Position numbers and translations under genes: made by a program. A DNA stretch of 64,000 bases from Pseudobdellovibrionaceae bacterium. Its GTDB lineage: Bacteria > Bdellovibrionota > Bdellovibrionia > Bdellovibrionales > UBA1609. Below the pieces are notes generated by a model. That model saw only the letters and a list, made by a program, of their open reading frames with translations. It did not search any database and had not been told where the DNA came from. The DNA lies in the NCBI GenBank assembly GCA_023954155.1, contig JAMLIO010000002.1:256221-320220 (forward strand), in the 5' to 3' direction. Positions within the stretch are counted from its first letter, which is position 1, and every line of letters begins with the position of its first letter. Of the stretch, positions 8,074 through 17,228 are shown piece after piece.

Positions 8074-9063
8074 TTGACCACTCACACATCTCATTTACGC
8101 ATTGATATTTCTGGTGGCACTTTAGATTTATGGCCTTTGTATCATCTTGTGGATGGGGCCAAGACGGTCAACGCCCCTTTGAATTTACATGCAAAAGCGT
8201 CAGTGAAAATTGGGCAACGCATGAAAGATCCCAAAGGGGCTCGCATTTGCATCTCCAATTTGAACTACGATAAAAAATTTTCCACAGTAGAAGAGCTTCT
8301 TGTTTGCAATGATGAGGAGTTAGCCATTTTGCAACCTGTGTTAAAAATTTACCCTATTCCTAAAATCGTAGGTTTAGAAGTCATCACTGAGTCCCAAAGC
8401 CCTGTCGGAGGTGGTCTTGGTGGAAGCTCTACTTTATTGGTTGCGCTTCTTAAAGCCTTTGATGCGGAGTTAAAAATTTTGCGTACAGAAGAAGACTATG
8501 TCACTCTTGCGTGCGGTCTGGAGTCTGCAATTTTAAAATCCCCAGCAGGTACACAAGATTATTATCAGGCGATCGAACCTGGATTATCTTGTATAGAATA
8601 TTCTTATGAAGGACGTCGTCGAACTTTTTTTAAAAGTCCTTGGTTAGAAAAACATAAAAAAGATTTTATGTTGATATATTCTGGCCATCCTCATCATTCA
8701 GGGCTGAACAATTGGAATATTTATCAGGCGGCTATCAATAAAGACCCCGTGACCCTTAAAGTACTTCAAGGGTTAAAAGATGTTTCAGAACACATCTATC
8801 AAGACTTACAAACTGCTGAAGGCTCACAGATGCAGGCTTTGTTAGAAGAAGAACTGAGGCTGCGCACAGAATTGGCATCAGGTTATGTGAATGAACCTCT
8901 CAGTGCCTGTATTGAAATTTTAAAAGCCCATTCGGTGAAACATTTTAAAATTTGTGGTGCTGGGGGCGGTGGATGTTTGTGGGCCATCGTTCCCCAAGAT
9001 TTAAGATCGCAACTGGATTTTGGAACTCATGCACAGATCATAGAGTGTGAGATGATCATTTGA
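8074..9063 (+). CDS. GHMP-family sugar kinase (HddA-like)
   Basis: About 329 residues. It has the GHMP motif 2 as PVGGGLGGSST, which forms the ATP phosphate loop, and the C-terminal motif 3 KICGAGGGGCLW. The N-terminal LRIDISGGTLDL resembles motif 1 of heptose-7-phosphate, fucose and related sugar kinases rather than homoserine or mevalonate kinases. That suggests a role in making sugar precursors for LPS or capsule. The TTG at 8074 was preferred because GGGGG ends 7 bp before it; an ATG at 8047 in the same frame has no spaced ribosome site. It overlaps the next gene by 4 bp. The substrate is unproven. Confidence 0.8.
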   Translation: MTTHTSHLRIDISGGTLDLWPLYHLVDGAKTVNAPLNLHAKASVKIGQRMKDPKGARICISNLNYDKKFSTVEELLVCNDEELAILQPVLKIYPIPKIVGLEVITESQSPVGGGLGGSSTLLVALLKAFDAELKILRTEEDYVTLACGLESAILKSPAGTQDYYQAIEPGLSCIEYSYEGRRRTFFKSPWLEKHKKDFMLIYSGHPHHSGLNNWNIYQAAINKDPVTLKVLQGLKDVSEHIYQDLQTAEGSQMQALLEEELRLRTELASGYVNEPLSACIEILKAHSVKHFKICGAGGGGCLWAIVPQDLRSQLDFGTHAQIIECEMII

Positions 9064-9881
9064 GTCTTCCTAAAAGTATTCGGTTTTTAGGTGTGGCCTT
9101 GAGTGGAGTAAAAACCCCAAGGACATCTATGGCCATCGTGGAGTATTACCCTGCTACGGAACGTTATGTGCTGGCTCATATTTACGATCAGATCACATCT
9201 AAAGACGATCATTCGCCTGATCATGTTTTAATAGAATATATCACTAAGACTAGTAATGTAAAAAGCATCCACATAGATGTTCCACTCCAGCTTCCCAAAA
9301 CTATTTTAAATATTTTAAAAGGGCAAAGCACAGAAGTGGATCATCATGAAGAGTTAAGGTGGATGAAGAACTTTTACTCACAAGAGGTGAGCACTAAAAA
9401 ACTCAGTCGCAGTTTAAGCCCCTACACGGAAAGGGTGGCAGAGCTTTACTGGAAGAACAAGCTGGATGAAAAATTCATTTTAGATCATGCAGGAGGAGCC
9501 AACAAAGCCCCTTTAATGTTTCGTGCGATGTATTTAAATCATCTACTTCCTAAATATAAAATGTATGAATTTTATCCCAAAGTTTCTGTATGGCAGATTG
9601 GCCGTGCGTACAAAGTCGCAAAATCAGTCTTAAGAAGTTATGCTCACTCTGTGTACGGTCAAGAAAGCCGCGAGCAGATTCTGACTCAACTTGAAAAGCA
9701 CATGAAGCTATTTTCCTATGATGTAGAAAAGCGCAAGATGCTTAAAGACATCAATGCCTTTAACGCCTTTGTCGGAGCACTCACGGGAGTCTACCACCAC
9801 AACAAGCTCATCCACACCAAAGACCTCAGTCTCCCCAAAGCCACCGCCTGGCCCCACGTCCCCCTAGAAAAAAAACTTTAA
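9060..9881 (+). CDS. DUF429-like protein
   Basis: A 273-residue cytosolic protein starting with TTG that overlaps the kinase stop (TTGA). It begins with a beta strand containing FLGVALSG. It has an internal IHIDVPLQLP segment and ends with DINAFNAFVGALTGV. This layout fits the DUF429 fold (RNase H-like), in which the acidic residues form a putative metal site. Function is unknown. Translational coupling to the sugar kinase suggests a shared task. It ends 15 bp before a giant palindrome. Confidence 0.55.
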   Translation: MSLPKSIRFLGVALSGVKTPRTSMAIVEYYPATERYVLAHIYDQITSKDDHSPDHVLIEYITKTSNVKSIHIDVPLQLPKTILNILKGQSTEVDHHEELRWMKNFYSQEVSTKKLSRSLSPYTERVAELYWKNKLDEKFILDHAGGANKAPLMFRAMYLNHLLPKYKMYEFYPKVSVWQIGRAYKVAKSVLRSYAHSVYGQESREQILTQLEKHMKLFSYDVEKRKMLKDINAFNAFVGALTGVYHHNKLIHTKDLSLPKATAWPHVPLEKKL

Positions 9882-9896
9882 TCGTGCAGTCTCGAC

Positions 9897-10215
9897 GCTT
9901 TATCTCTTAGGGTTTGAAATTCTCTTGAGTTTCTTAGTTTAGACTTGATTTTGGAATTGAGATTATACCTTAGCTTCCAACGCAGCAGAGAGCGGGTGCA
10001 AAGCGTCTTCGGCTTTCATCATACCTTTGGGATTCAACTTGGAAATAAGAGAAACCCCTTTGGGGCCTCCCTTATTTCCAAGTTGAATCCCAAATCTATG
10101 CCGCAAGTCGGATACGCATAGCTCGCCTCTGGAGGTTGTAATCTAAGATATAATCTCAATTCTCAATCGAATTAAACTTAGAAACTCAAGGAATTTCAAG
10201 GCTAAGAGATGAGGC
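9897..10215. repeat. giant palindrome P1 (family A)
   Basis: A 319-bp near-palindrome between two convergent genes, 15 bp after one stop and 19 bp after the other. Reading inward it has outer arms that pair with each other, a conserved imperfectly paired middle module, and a variable but perfectly paired inner stem (10029-10049 with 10071-10091). A conserved tip contains CCCC-TTT-GGGG. The conserved parts appear on the minus strand: CCTCCAGAGGCGAG... on one side, GAAAGCCGAAGACGC... on the other. The outer arms resemble those of P2. Confidence 0.9.
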
Positions 10216-10234
10216 TAGGTAATTAAAGTTTTTT

Positions 10235-11029
10235 TTAGTCGATTGACTCGGAGTCTTCGGATGTGCCGACGGGGACAGTGATGGTTTCTTGAGGTTTTGG
10301 TGTTCTGACGTATTTGCCGCTGAGGCTTCTTACGAGTTTGGATTTAAAGGATGTTTTTTCGTTAAAGCCGTCAATGTCGGTTTTACTTGGGGTGTACTTA
10401 CGGTTGAGAGGAAGTTCGGCTAGATTTTTAACATTGCGTTCGCTCTTATCAGTAATGGCTTGAGGACTGTTTTCGTATAGGCCTTTAAGATACAGATAGG
10501 TCATCATTTTAGTGTCTGCATTCATGTCGTCATAAATTTCTTTAAAGCGAGAATCTTTTTGTAAATCCTTAAGATTAGCCCCTCTGTTGATGGTGTAATA
10601 CGTGCGTACGTGATCCACGACATCTAAGGCTTTAATGATCTCTTTGCGTTTTTTTGGAATAGACTCATTTAATCTTTCTAATGTGTCACGCACAACCACC
10701 TTCGGAGCAGGAGCTGTTGCCACTGAAGCTGTGGATCTTGTTTTATTAGAAGGAGTTGTTTTAGAGGACGTCTTCTGAGATTTTTTAGCAGCAAGAGCTT
10801 TACGTTTAGCCAACTGTGCTCTTTTTTGCGCTGACTTTCTTTGAGTTGCCATCGCTTTTTTTCTAGCTTCAGCCTTACGAGCCGCCTTTTCTTTTTTGGC
10901 TTGCTGTTGGGATTTTTGTTGCAATTCATCTGCACTTAAATAACGGATATCCTCTTCGGCCCAAGATACACTTGGACCAATAATCAGGATTCCGATTATG
11001 TAAAAAATAATAAATAAATTACGACTCAT
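10235..11029 (-). CDS. Lys/Ala-rich exported protein of unknown function
   Basis: The product has 264 residues with a signal peptide (hydrophobic residues 5-22, cut probably after SWA). A highly charged Lys/Ala/Gln stretch at about 30-110 looks like a long helix or coiled coil; a helical domain follows, and the tail is polar. The charged region recalls TolA- or histone-like low-complexity linkers, which could span the periplasm, but I see no family motif. It is bracketed by palindromes P1 (19 bp beyond its stop) and P2 (95 bp before its start). Confidence 0.7.
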   Translation of the reverse strand: MSRNLFIIFYIIGILIIGPSVSWAEEDIRYLSADELQQKSQQQAKKEKAARKAEARKKAMATQRKSAQKRAQLAKRKALAAKKSQKTSSKTTPSNKTRSTASVATAPAPKVVVRDTLERLNESIPKKRKEIIKALDVVDHVRTYYTINRGANLKDLQKDSRFKEIYDDMNADTKMMTYLYLKGLYENSPQAITDKSERNVKNLAELPLNRKYTPSKTDIDGFNEKTSFKSKLVRSLSGKYVRTPKPQETITVPVGTSEDSESID

Positions 11030-11123
11030 CCTAATTATACATTTCGACTTTTAAGCCTAAAGACTTTAAAAAAACCGTCTCATTCTGAGAATACCGACTT
11101 CAGTCCATATAAGCGAGCAACAC

Positions 11124-11448
11124 TTCCGCCTCAGTGTTTGATTTGAAGTTCTTTTGAGTTTCTTGGTTTAGACTTGATTTTAAAGTTCAGATTATATCTT
11201 AGATTGCAACCTCCAGAGGCGAGCGATGCGTATCCGACTTGCGGCATAAGTTTGGGTTGAGATTTAGATTGAGGGAAGCTCCAAAGGAGTTTCTCTCAAT
11301 CTAAATCTCAATTCAAAGTTATGACGAAAGCCGAAGACGCATTGCACCCGCTCTCTGCTGCGTTGGAAGCTAAGGTATAATCTGAACTTTAAAATCAAGT
11401 CTAAACCAAGAAACTCAAAAGAACTTCAAATCAAACACTGAGGCGGAA
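11124..11448. repeat. giant palindrome P2 (family A)
   Basis: A 325-bp near-palindrome whose right edge is one base from the stop codon of the radical-SAM gene. The outer arms (about 77 bp) pair almost perfectly. The middle module starts with CCTCCAGAGGCGAGCGATGC at 11210 and its partner starts with TATGACGAAAGCCGAAGACG at 11320. An inner stem built on GAGATTTAGATTGAG and a tip with GCTCC-AAA-GGAG complete it. It also occupies the upstream region of the Lys/Ala-rich gene. Confidence 0.92.
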
Positions 11449-11449
11449 C

Positions 11450-12607
11450 CTAGGGTTGCAAGTGGCGGGGAGAGAAGAGGTCTTCGAGGCCTTCGACTTT
11501 GCGGGGTGTGGCTTCAAAGGTGGCAAGCCAAGTCTCGGGACTTTCCATACACAGAAAGACATTCCATTTAGGATTGTGAGCTTTAAATCTATCAATGATG
11601 AATTTAAACATCTGGTTACGCACATCTTGATCATAACGAAGTTTGCCATCACGCCCAACAAACATCTCGGCAGAGTTAACAAGGCTATTCATTCCAAAAC
11701 GTTCTTTCATGATGTAGCGCTGTTCAGTTTGAAATCTCAATGCACCCAAAGAAATATAAGGGATGTCTTTAGGATTAAAAGTGTCACAGATCAGGTCCAC
11801 CAGTTCGCCATAGTTCATCTGCCATTCAGGGTGCCAGATGACGGGGTCAATGTGAAAGGACAAACGGAAGTCTTTCTGCACGCACTTTAATGCGGCTTGA
11901 ACGCGAGCCGTAAGGCAAGCCGTGCCGTGCTCTTCAGCCTCAATGATATTTTGTGGATTGATGGACCAGCTGACGATGACATTTCTGGCATGGGGTACAT
12001 CTAAAAACTGATCTACATAATCGCTCTTGGTTTTAAACTCTAAAAGCAAATTGGGGCGAGTACGAAAAAACTCGATCAAAGATTTTGAATATAGAGTCAA
12101 AGGATCAAGGCTGAGACTGTCGATCACCTCTCCTGTGCCAATGCGCACACTCATGCCCTTAAAATCAGAGACCAACTCGTCAAGCTCCCTGAGAGCCTGA
12201 TCCATGTTTGCGTAAATAGTCATCACAGGGGTATTGATAAAGCTTTGTAAATAACAATACGAGCAGTTCATATTGCACTGTAAACCCAGATTTAAAACAA
12301 AGTAATTGCAACAGGCCATACGTTTGTGAGCACCTGGACATTTTTTAAAAAATTCGCCTTTAAAGTTACAAATGTAGATGTTCTTCTTGCTGCGATCAAA
12401 ATCAGATTTGGTCAAAGTGCCTTTGTAGGTGCTGTCTGCAAAAGGCTCAGAGTCTACTTTTTGAATTTGCGATTTTGCAAAGAGACGTTTAAAACGTTTA
12501 GCGACTTCACTTTCCCAGCAGTCTTTGTGAATAAAGATGCGATCAAACTTAAGAAGCTCACTAGGAATAGAATTAAAAATTTCTGAAGCGGAATTTTCAC
12601 TGCTCAT
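11450..12607 (-). CDS. radical SAM protein, spore photoproduct lyase-like
   Basis: The product has 385 residues. A radical-SAM cluster motif CNMNCSYC (Cys111, 115, 118) is followed by a TIM-barrel-like region with IGTGEVIDS and sequences typical of the SPL (DNA photorepair) family. More cysteines precede it (C80, C90, C99, C100). SPL family members split thymine lesions using an adenosyl radical. In non-sporeformers the substrate is unknown, though DNA repair is the usual guess. The start at 12607 follows AAGGGA. It overlaps the upstream gene by 11 bp, so the two form an operon. Confidence 0.8.
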   Translation of the reverse strand: MSSENSASEIFNSIPSELLKFDRIFIHKDCWESEVAKRFKRLFAKSQIQKVDSEPFADSTYKGTLTKSDFDRSKKNIYICNFKGEFFKKCPGAHKRMACCNYFVLNLGLQCNMNCSYCYLQSFINTPVMTIYANMDQALRELDELVSDFKGMSVRIGTGEVIDSLSLDPLTLYSKSLIEFFRTRPNLLLEFKTKSDYVDQFLDVPHARNVIVSWSINPQNIIEAEEHGTACLTARVQAALKCVQKDFRLSFHIDPVIWHPEWQMNYGELVDLICDTFNPKDIPYISLGALRFQTEQRYIMKERFGMNSLVNSAEMFVGRDGKLRYDQDVRNQMFKFIIDRFKAHNPKWNVFLCMESPETWLATFEATPRKVEGLEDLFSPRHLQP

Positions 12608-13451
12608 GGGATGTCCCTTGGTAAAATTCCTTAAGATGCTCCAAACTTTGTTTAATCTGTTGGTCCACCTTAGTGATTTCGTTTTCTGAGGCAATGAAAG
12701 CTGATAACACAAATCCTTTTTTGTCGCCTTGACGTTTAAATTGACAAGGTAAAGACCAACGCTTTTTATCTATAAAAGCGCGATAGGTTTGATCTATATT
12801 TTCTGTCATAGGGTAACGCTTTTTTCTTAGCCTAGAAATCCAAGACTCATTGTCTTTGGCCTCATCACCTAGCCGCAATATAGAGTCTTCGTCTTGGTGT
12901 AAAAGATAAAGGTCCACAAGCAGTTCAAGTAAAGTCTTGCCCTCAGCATGAGAAACCTTGCGTGCCTCAAAAGAGCTAAGTGCCAAAGTCCAAAATTCTT
13001 GCTTTATATCGTCTGTGCTTAAGAGATTCAGTGGGCGTGCATCATTCAGTCGGAATCCTTTGGCCTTACCCCAATTCTGAAAAGTGATAGGGAATTCCAC
13101 ATAACGCAGTAGGAGCTGATCATAGGAGTCATTCCAAAAAAAGCCATAGGCCTTGGCTAAATGTGAGGGATCAAAACTTAGACCTCGATGTTCTTTCATA
13201 AACAGAACCAAATCAAAGAGGTCAAAGAGCCCTTTTTCTGGGTACATCTCTGCAAGAACAGAGTAAATGGCGTCTTCAGCAATTTCTGTGAAAGCAGACG
13301 CGCTAGAGTTTAATGAGGAGTGACATAGGGCTAGATCTTTCCAAGTCAATACAGGTCTAGAGTGAAATGTTGTGCACCATGGAATCTCTAAAAAGGAATC
13401 TGATGGCGTTTCTTCTGGCTTTTGGACTGTCATAGTGTCAGTTTTTAGCAT
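12597..13451 (-). CDS. unknown protein paired with radical SAM gene
   Basis: A 284-residue cytosolic, mainly helical protein without signal peptide or recognised motif. AAAGGA lies about 8 bp before the ATG. Its 3' end overlaps the radical-SAM gene start, so the two products are probably made together. It is divergent from an App1-like gene across 52 bp. A role as partner or substrate-recognition factor of the radical-SAM enzyme is a guess from context. Confidence 0.65.
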   Translation of the reverse strand: MLKTDTMTVQKPEETPSDSFLEIPWCTTFHSRPVLTWKDLALCHSSLNSSASAFTEIAEDAIYSVLAEMYPEKGLFDLFDLVLFMKEHRGLSFDPSHLAKAYGFFWNDSYDQLLLRYVEFPITFQNWGKAKGFRLNDARPLNLLSTDDIKQEFWTLALSSFEARKVSHAEGKTLLELLVDLYLLHQDEDSILRLGDEAKDNESWISRLRKKRYPMTENIDQTYRAFIDKKRWSLPCQFKRQGDKKGFVLSAFIASENEITKVDQQIKQSLEHLKEFYQGTSHEQ

Positions 13452-13503
13452 CCTTCATTCCTTTTCTTTACTCTATCTACAGGAAATGGTAATTTTTTCA
13501 AGC

Positions 13504-14565
13504 ATGGATACGAATGTTCAAATACAGCGCAGTGATGTTGTCGGTTTTTTATATGAATCCCCAGAAAAGCTTAAGTCTTATAAACAGGTGTTTATTTGGG
13601 ACCTAGATAAAACTTATTTGGACACCAAATGGGAGAGCTTTCGTGGCTTAATTAAAACCATTTTTGAAAAGGGCGAGTCCAAGGTGAATGTACCTGGGAC
13701 AAAGACTCTGGTGCAAGGGATGCAAGAGGTGTACGGAAGTCGTTTGCCTATATTTTTTGTTTCAGCTTCACCACCGCAACTTGAACGCAAAATTTATCAG
13801 AAACTCACTACCGATGGGATCAAGCCTTTAGGTTTTATCAGTAAAGACAACCTAAAAAACATTTACCCTGGACGGTTTTGGCGATTGAACAAACAGATCG
13901 GCTATAAGTTGCAAGCTCTGATGGAATTGCGTTTGCGTTTAAACCCTGAGGTCCAGATGGTGTGCTGGGGGGACGACAGTGAGTCAGATGCCTCTATCTA
14001 TTCTTTGTTTTCGGATCTTTGTGGTCATCGTATGACGGATAAAGAAGTGCGTGAACTTTTAAAAAATTATTCCGTGTTAGACACTCAGATTGATCTGATT
14101 TTAGAACTTAGGGACATGTTAGACAGTGGGGACCCTGTGCAAAGGATTTACATCAATCTGGCAGATGACACCGATCCCGAGTATTACACAAAATATGGAC
14201 GTCGCCTTTTTGTCATGGAAGATTCCTTTCAAGGTGCGGTAGATTTATATCAGTACGGATATTTGCGTCGCGAACATGTGGTCACTGTGGCCAAAGATCT
14301 TATGCGAAACTTTTCGTATTCAAGGGACCAGCTTGAAACCTCTTATGACAACTTGTTTCGTCGTGTGCGCATGAGCCATTTCGTGAACGAGACACTGACC
14401 CCTCTTCTGATCAAAGAAAAAGTGCTGTATTCAGAGTTTGAACCCAGTTTGCCCTCGCAGCCCTTGGTTTTGCCTGTAGATCAGAAGGCCGCTTTTGTGG
14501 ATTTACATTCTATCCCCGACGCTTGGGTGCCCGATCGCATAGATTACTTAGATCAAATTTATTAA
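13504..14565 (+). CDS. App1-like (DUF2183) HAD-fold phosphatase
   Basis: About 353 residues. The HAD motif I is IWDLDKTYLD with Asp33 and Asp35. The stretch PIFFVSASPPQL resembles motif II of App1-type phosphatidate phosphatases, and CWGDDSESDASIY supplies the acidic motif III/IV. A lipid- or phospho-substrate phosphatase is therefore likely, cytosolic as there is no signal peptide. The ATG at 13504 fits the domain start. An in-frame ATG at 13486 is also possible, and neither has a well-spaced ribosome site. Confidence 0.7.
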   Translation: MDTNVQIQRSDVVGFLYESPEKLKSYKQVFIWDLDKTYLDTKWESFRGLIKTIFEKGESKVNVPGTKTLVQGMQEVYGSRLPIFFVSASPPQLERKIYQKLTTDGIKPLGFISKDNLKNIYPGRFWRLNKQIGYKLQALMELRLRLNPEVQMVCWGDDSESDASIYSLFSDLCGHRMTDKEVRELLKNYSVLDTQIDLILELRDMLDSGDPVQRIYINLADDTDPEYYTKYGRRLFVMEDSFQGAVDLYQYGYLRREHVVTVAKDLMRNFSYSRDQLETSYDNLFRRVRMSHFVNETLTPLLIKEKVLYSEFEPSLPSQPLVLPVDQKAAFVDLHSIPDAWVPDRIDYLDQIY

Positions 14566-14586
14566 ATGGCAGGAGATAAACCGTCC

Positions 14587-15129
14587 TTATTGAAATTCGA
14601 GGGGAATAGAAACAATAAAGTTTTTGTCGGCCTTTTCAAATTTGAAACGCAAACGTTTGATCACGCTTTCTAGGCAAGAGGCAAAAAGAGGGTCGCTCTC
14701 AAAGTCCGACTTTTCAACCCTTACGGTTTGCACCTTTCCAAAAGGAGTCATGTGTAAGGCCAAATAGATCTCGCCACGGCTTTCGGGTTGGTTTCGTAGA
14801 TGGTTTTCATAACATCTCTGTAAACGATGTTTGTTTTGCATGATGACTTTAAGAATCAGATCATTGTCTGTGACTTTGCGACTTGCAGTAGAGTCCGTAT
14901 TTGCAGTCGTAGGATCTTCATTTTTAAGCTCTGAAGTGTAAATGAAAAGTTTGGGCAAGGTGAGGTCCCTCAGCGTGGGATCGTCTGAAACTTCCGCAGT
15001 AGGCCCCTCTTCCATTTTTAATGGAGGAAGATCAAAATACAGCGACCTAAGCCCCCATACACAGGACACAATCACTACAACCGCAAAGAGGGTGAGCATT
15101 GTGGTTGGAAAAGGGCGTGTGCGTTTCAT
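14587..15129 (-). CDS. AgmX/PglI C-terminal domain protein
   Basis: The product has 180 residues: one N-terminal membrane anchor (about 10-30), a Pro/acidic linker, and a C-terminal TonB-like domain. That domain carries the HRLQRCYENHLRNQP motif and a second Cys in SCLESVIKRL, typical of AgmX/PglI proteins of Myxococcota and Bdellovibrionota. AgmX belongs to myxobacterial gliding and trafficking loci, but short single-domain versions such as this are common and uncharacterised. It is convergent with the App1-like gene (21 bp gap) and in line with secG. Confidence 0.8.
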   Translation of the reverse strand: MKRTRPFPTTMLTLFAVVVIVSCVWGLRSLYFDLPPLKMEEGPTAEVSDDPTLRDLTLPKLFIYTSELKNEDPTTANTDSTASRKVTDNDLILKVIMQNKHRLQRCYENHLRNQPESRGEIYLALHMTPFGKVQTVRVEKSDFESDPLFASCLESVIKRLRFKFEKADKNFIVSIPLEFQ

Positions 15130-15183
15130 TTAAGAATCCTTGAAATCCCTAAGGCTGAGGCCAGTCTTAAGGTGAATGAAAAT

Positions 15184-15543
15184 CTAGTTTGTGTTTTCTG
15201 GCAGAGCAGGGCTTGCTGTGGTCTCTTCAGCAGGCACACCCGCTTCACCAGGAACTGCGGGAGCTTCTTGTTGTAAGCTTGTTGCGGGAATAGAATCAAT
15301 CACACTCTTTCCAGATTTAGAGGTGGTGACATACACCAGAGCAATACTTGAAACAGCAAAGAAAAACGCAATGGTTCTTGTGGCTTTGACTAAGAAATTA
15401 GAAGCCCCAGTGGAACCAAAAACAGACTGGTTTCCACCACCGCCGATGATGCCTGAAGCGTCGCCCTTAGAGTCTTGTAAAAGGACAAATAAAATCAAAA
15501 GTACGGCGATGAATAAGTGTAAAATGGTCAAAGCTGTTAGCAT
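15184..15543 (-). CDS. secG: preprotein translocase subunit SecG
   Basis: A 119-residue inner-membrane protein with two hydrophobic segments (about 3-22 and 52-72) separated by the hallmark LLQDSKGDASGIIGGGGNQSVFG loop. This is the SecG partner of SecYE. The start at 15543 follows AGGAG with a 5-6 base gap. The C-terminal Pro/Ala/Glu-rich tail is longer than in E. coli. Confidence 0.93.
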   Translation of the reverse strand: MLTALTILHLFIAVLLILFVLLQDSKGDASGIIGGGGNQSVFGSTGASNFLVKATRTIAFFFAVSSIALVYVTTSKSGKSVIDSIPATSLQQEAPAVPGEAGVPAEETTASPALPENTN

Positions 15544-15677
15544 AGTTTCTCCTAGCATTAAAAATCGAGACTTACATAAGTACGCAAACCCCATTAGTGT
15601 GTCAAATTCCCATTAAAAGGTCATGTTTATTGCTGCGCGTAATACATCCCCAAGTCAATATAAGCTAGATTGTCAGC

Positions 15678-16310
15678 ATGTTCTTAGTTTTTGAAGGTTT
15701 GGATGGTTCCGGAAAATCCACATTGATGAAAAATTTTAAGCTTTGGTTGGAGGATCACCGAGGCGACACCGTATATATGACTCGCGAACCTGGAGGCACT
15801 CCCTTAGGTGAAGAGATCCGCAAAGTGCTTTTAGAAATCAAAGGCGACACCGATTATAAAATTTCCCCACGTGCCGAACTTTTACTGTATGAAGCTAGTC
15901 GTGCTCAACATGTTGAGCAGGTGATCCGTCCTCGGGTGAATCGCGGGGAAGTGGTTCTGTGTGATCGTTTCACTGCCTCCTCTTTGGCCTTTCAAGCAGG
16001 GGGGCGCGAGCTTTTAGACGAACAGGTGGTGTGGCTCAATGAATTTGCCATTTCAGACTGCGCCCCAGATTTGCAAATTTTAGTGGACCTAGATTTTGCA
16101 GGCTGCCAGGAACGAAAAAGAAACTTAAATGAACCTTTAGACCGTATGGAATCTGAAGCGGGGGATTTTCATCAACGCGTTTATGAGTCTTACAAAAGAC
16201 AAGCCCTTACTGAGCCGCAAAAATGGTCGGTACTAGATGGAAGCCAGAGCCCCGAAGCCATTTTGAATCAACTTATAGAAGTCTTAACCCAAAGAGGTCT
16301 TTTAAAGTGA
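15678..16310 (+). CDS. tmk: thymidylate kinase
   Basis: A 210-residue cytosolic enzyme that converts dTMP to dTDP. The P-loop GLDGSGKS lies at 7-14, the dTMP-binding TREPGGTPLGEEIR near 35-48, and CDRFTASSLAFQ supplies the DRF motif. The length is typical. The ATG is preceded by no clear ribosome site but by a -10-like TAGATT 12 bp upstream. Its stop overlaps the holB GTG start (GTGA). Confidence 0.97.
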   Translation: MFLVFEGLDGSGKSTLMKNFKLWLEDHRGDTVYMTREPGGTPLGEEIRKVLLEIKGDTDYKISPRAELLLYEASRAQHVEQVIRPRVNRGEVVLCDRFTASSLAFQAGGRELLDEQVVWLNEFAISDCAPDLQILVDLDFAGCQERKRNLNEPLDRMESEAGDFHQRVYESYKRQALTEPQKWSVLDGSQSPEAILNQLIEVLTQRGLLK

Positions 16311-17227
16311 GCAAGGACAGTGTCTCCCCTAACAGCTCAAGCCCTCAAAATGAACAAGCGCAAAAGATCATTCGCGAGTTCATTCTAGGGGAACTCAGTG
16401 AGCGTCTGAGCAGGTTTACTCAGATGACTTCCCCCTTGCTGATTGTGGGTGAGGTGGGACTGCCCCTAGTGGACATTGCTGAGTTTATGGCCCAAACACG
16501 AATTTGTGGTGGGAAAAAAATTACAGCCCCTTGCGGTCAATGTTCTGACTGCGTCGCCTTTTTGGCGGGGCAAAGCACGCGTGTAAAAAAGATCGAGCCT
16601 GATGGGCAATTCATCAAGGTGGAACAGGCCAAAGACGCCATAGACTATTTGTCCTACAAGCGCGACCGAGATGCCGTGCTGATTCTGCATCGAGCGGATA
16701 AGCTCAATGTGCAAGCCGCCAACTCTTTACTAAAAACCATCGAAGAGCCCCCAGAAAACTGCTGGATTCTTTTGACCACACCTTCAGCTAAAAGTGTTTT
16801 GCCTACCATTCGCTCAAGAGTGCAGGTGGTGAATGTTCCGCCGTTGTCAGAGGCCTTTGTCCAAAAACACTTACAAACGGAATTTCAAGACAAAGGAACA
16901 ACTTGGGTGCAAGGGCGTTTAGATCGACTTTTAAATCAAAATGATTTTTTTGCCGACCTCTTAGAGATGGAAAAATGGTTAGGACAAGTGGCGCGCAAGG
17001 CCCAACCTGAACCTTTAGAATGGATGGACAGCCGCGAAGGATTTTTAGAGGGGCTAGAAAAGATTCGCCTTCTGCTTAAAGAGAAGCTCTTAAGTGGACA
17101 ATTTCAAAAACCAATGTCATGGATAGAGTTATCAGAAAAAGTGGATGAACTTGAATCTGCATGTTTACAAAATGTGGACCGCAAACTTTTGATGGACCAC
17201 TTGTATATGGCCATAGAGGATTTATAA
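16307..17227 (+). CDS. holB: DNA polymerase III subunit delta'
   Basis: About 306 residues, starting at a GTG overlapping the tmk stop with AGAGG upstream. It has a clamp-loader AAA+ fold. The P-loop is degenerate (IVGEVGLPL), as expected for delta', which does not hydrolyse ATP. A zinc-binding set CGGKKITAPCGQCSDC is present. The KLNVQAANSLLKTIEEPP stretch is conserved, and IRSRVQ supplies the arginine-finger region. The tmk-holB-tatD order is common in bacteria. Confidence 0.93.
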   Translation: MSKDSVSPNSSSPQNEQAQKIIREFILGELSERLSRFTQMTSPLLIVGEVGLPLVDIAEFMAQTRICGGKKITAPCGQCSDCVAFLAGQSTRVKKIEPDGQFIKVEQAKDAIDYLSYKRDRDAVLILHRADKLNVQAANSLLKTIEEPPENCWILLTTPSAKSVLPTIRSRVQVVNVPPLSEAFVQKHLQTEFQDKGTTWVQGRLDRLLNQNDFFADLLEMEKWLGQVARKAQPEPLEWMDSREGFLEGLEKIRLLLKEKLLSGQFQKPMSWIELSEKVDELESACLQNVDRKLLMDHLYMAIEDL

Positions 17228-17228
17228 A

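Noticed and set aside
7888-8094. 68-residue frame on the minus strand with repeated LSAISYQ
   Set aside because: It is a product of the heptamer repeat (three units make seven codons), overlaps two real genes and has no ribosome site.
10678-10935. 85-residue Lys-rich frame within the Lys/Ala-rich gene
   Set aside because: It is a shifted reading of a low-complexity stretch; the longer frame has a signal peptide.
9897-11448. P1/P2 as integron attC sites
   Set aside because: They are imperfect hairpins like attC, but no GTTRRRY/RYYYAAC ends, no cassette array and no integrase were seen.
11456-11890. 144-residue plus-strand frame opposite the radical-SAM gene
   Set aside because: It lies antisense to a gene with a clear CxxxCxxC motif and has no recognisable features.
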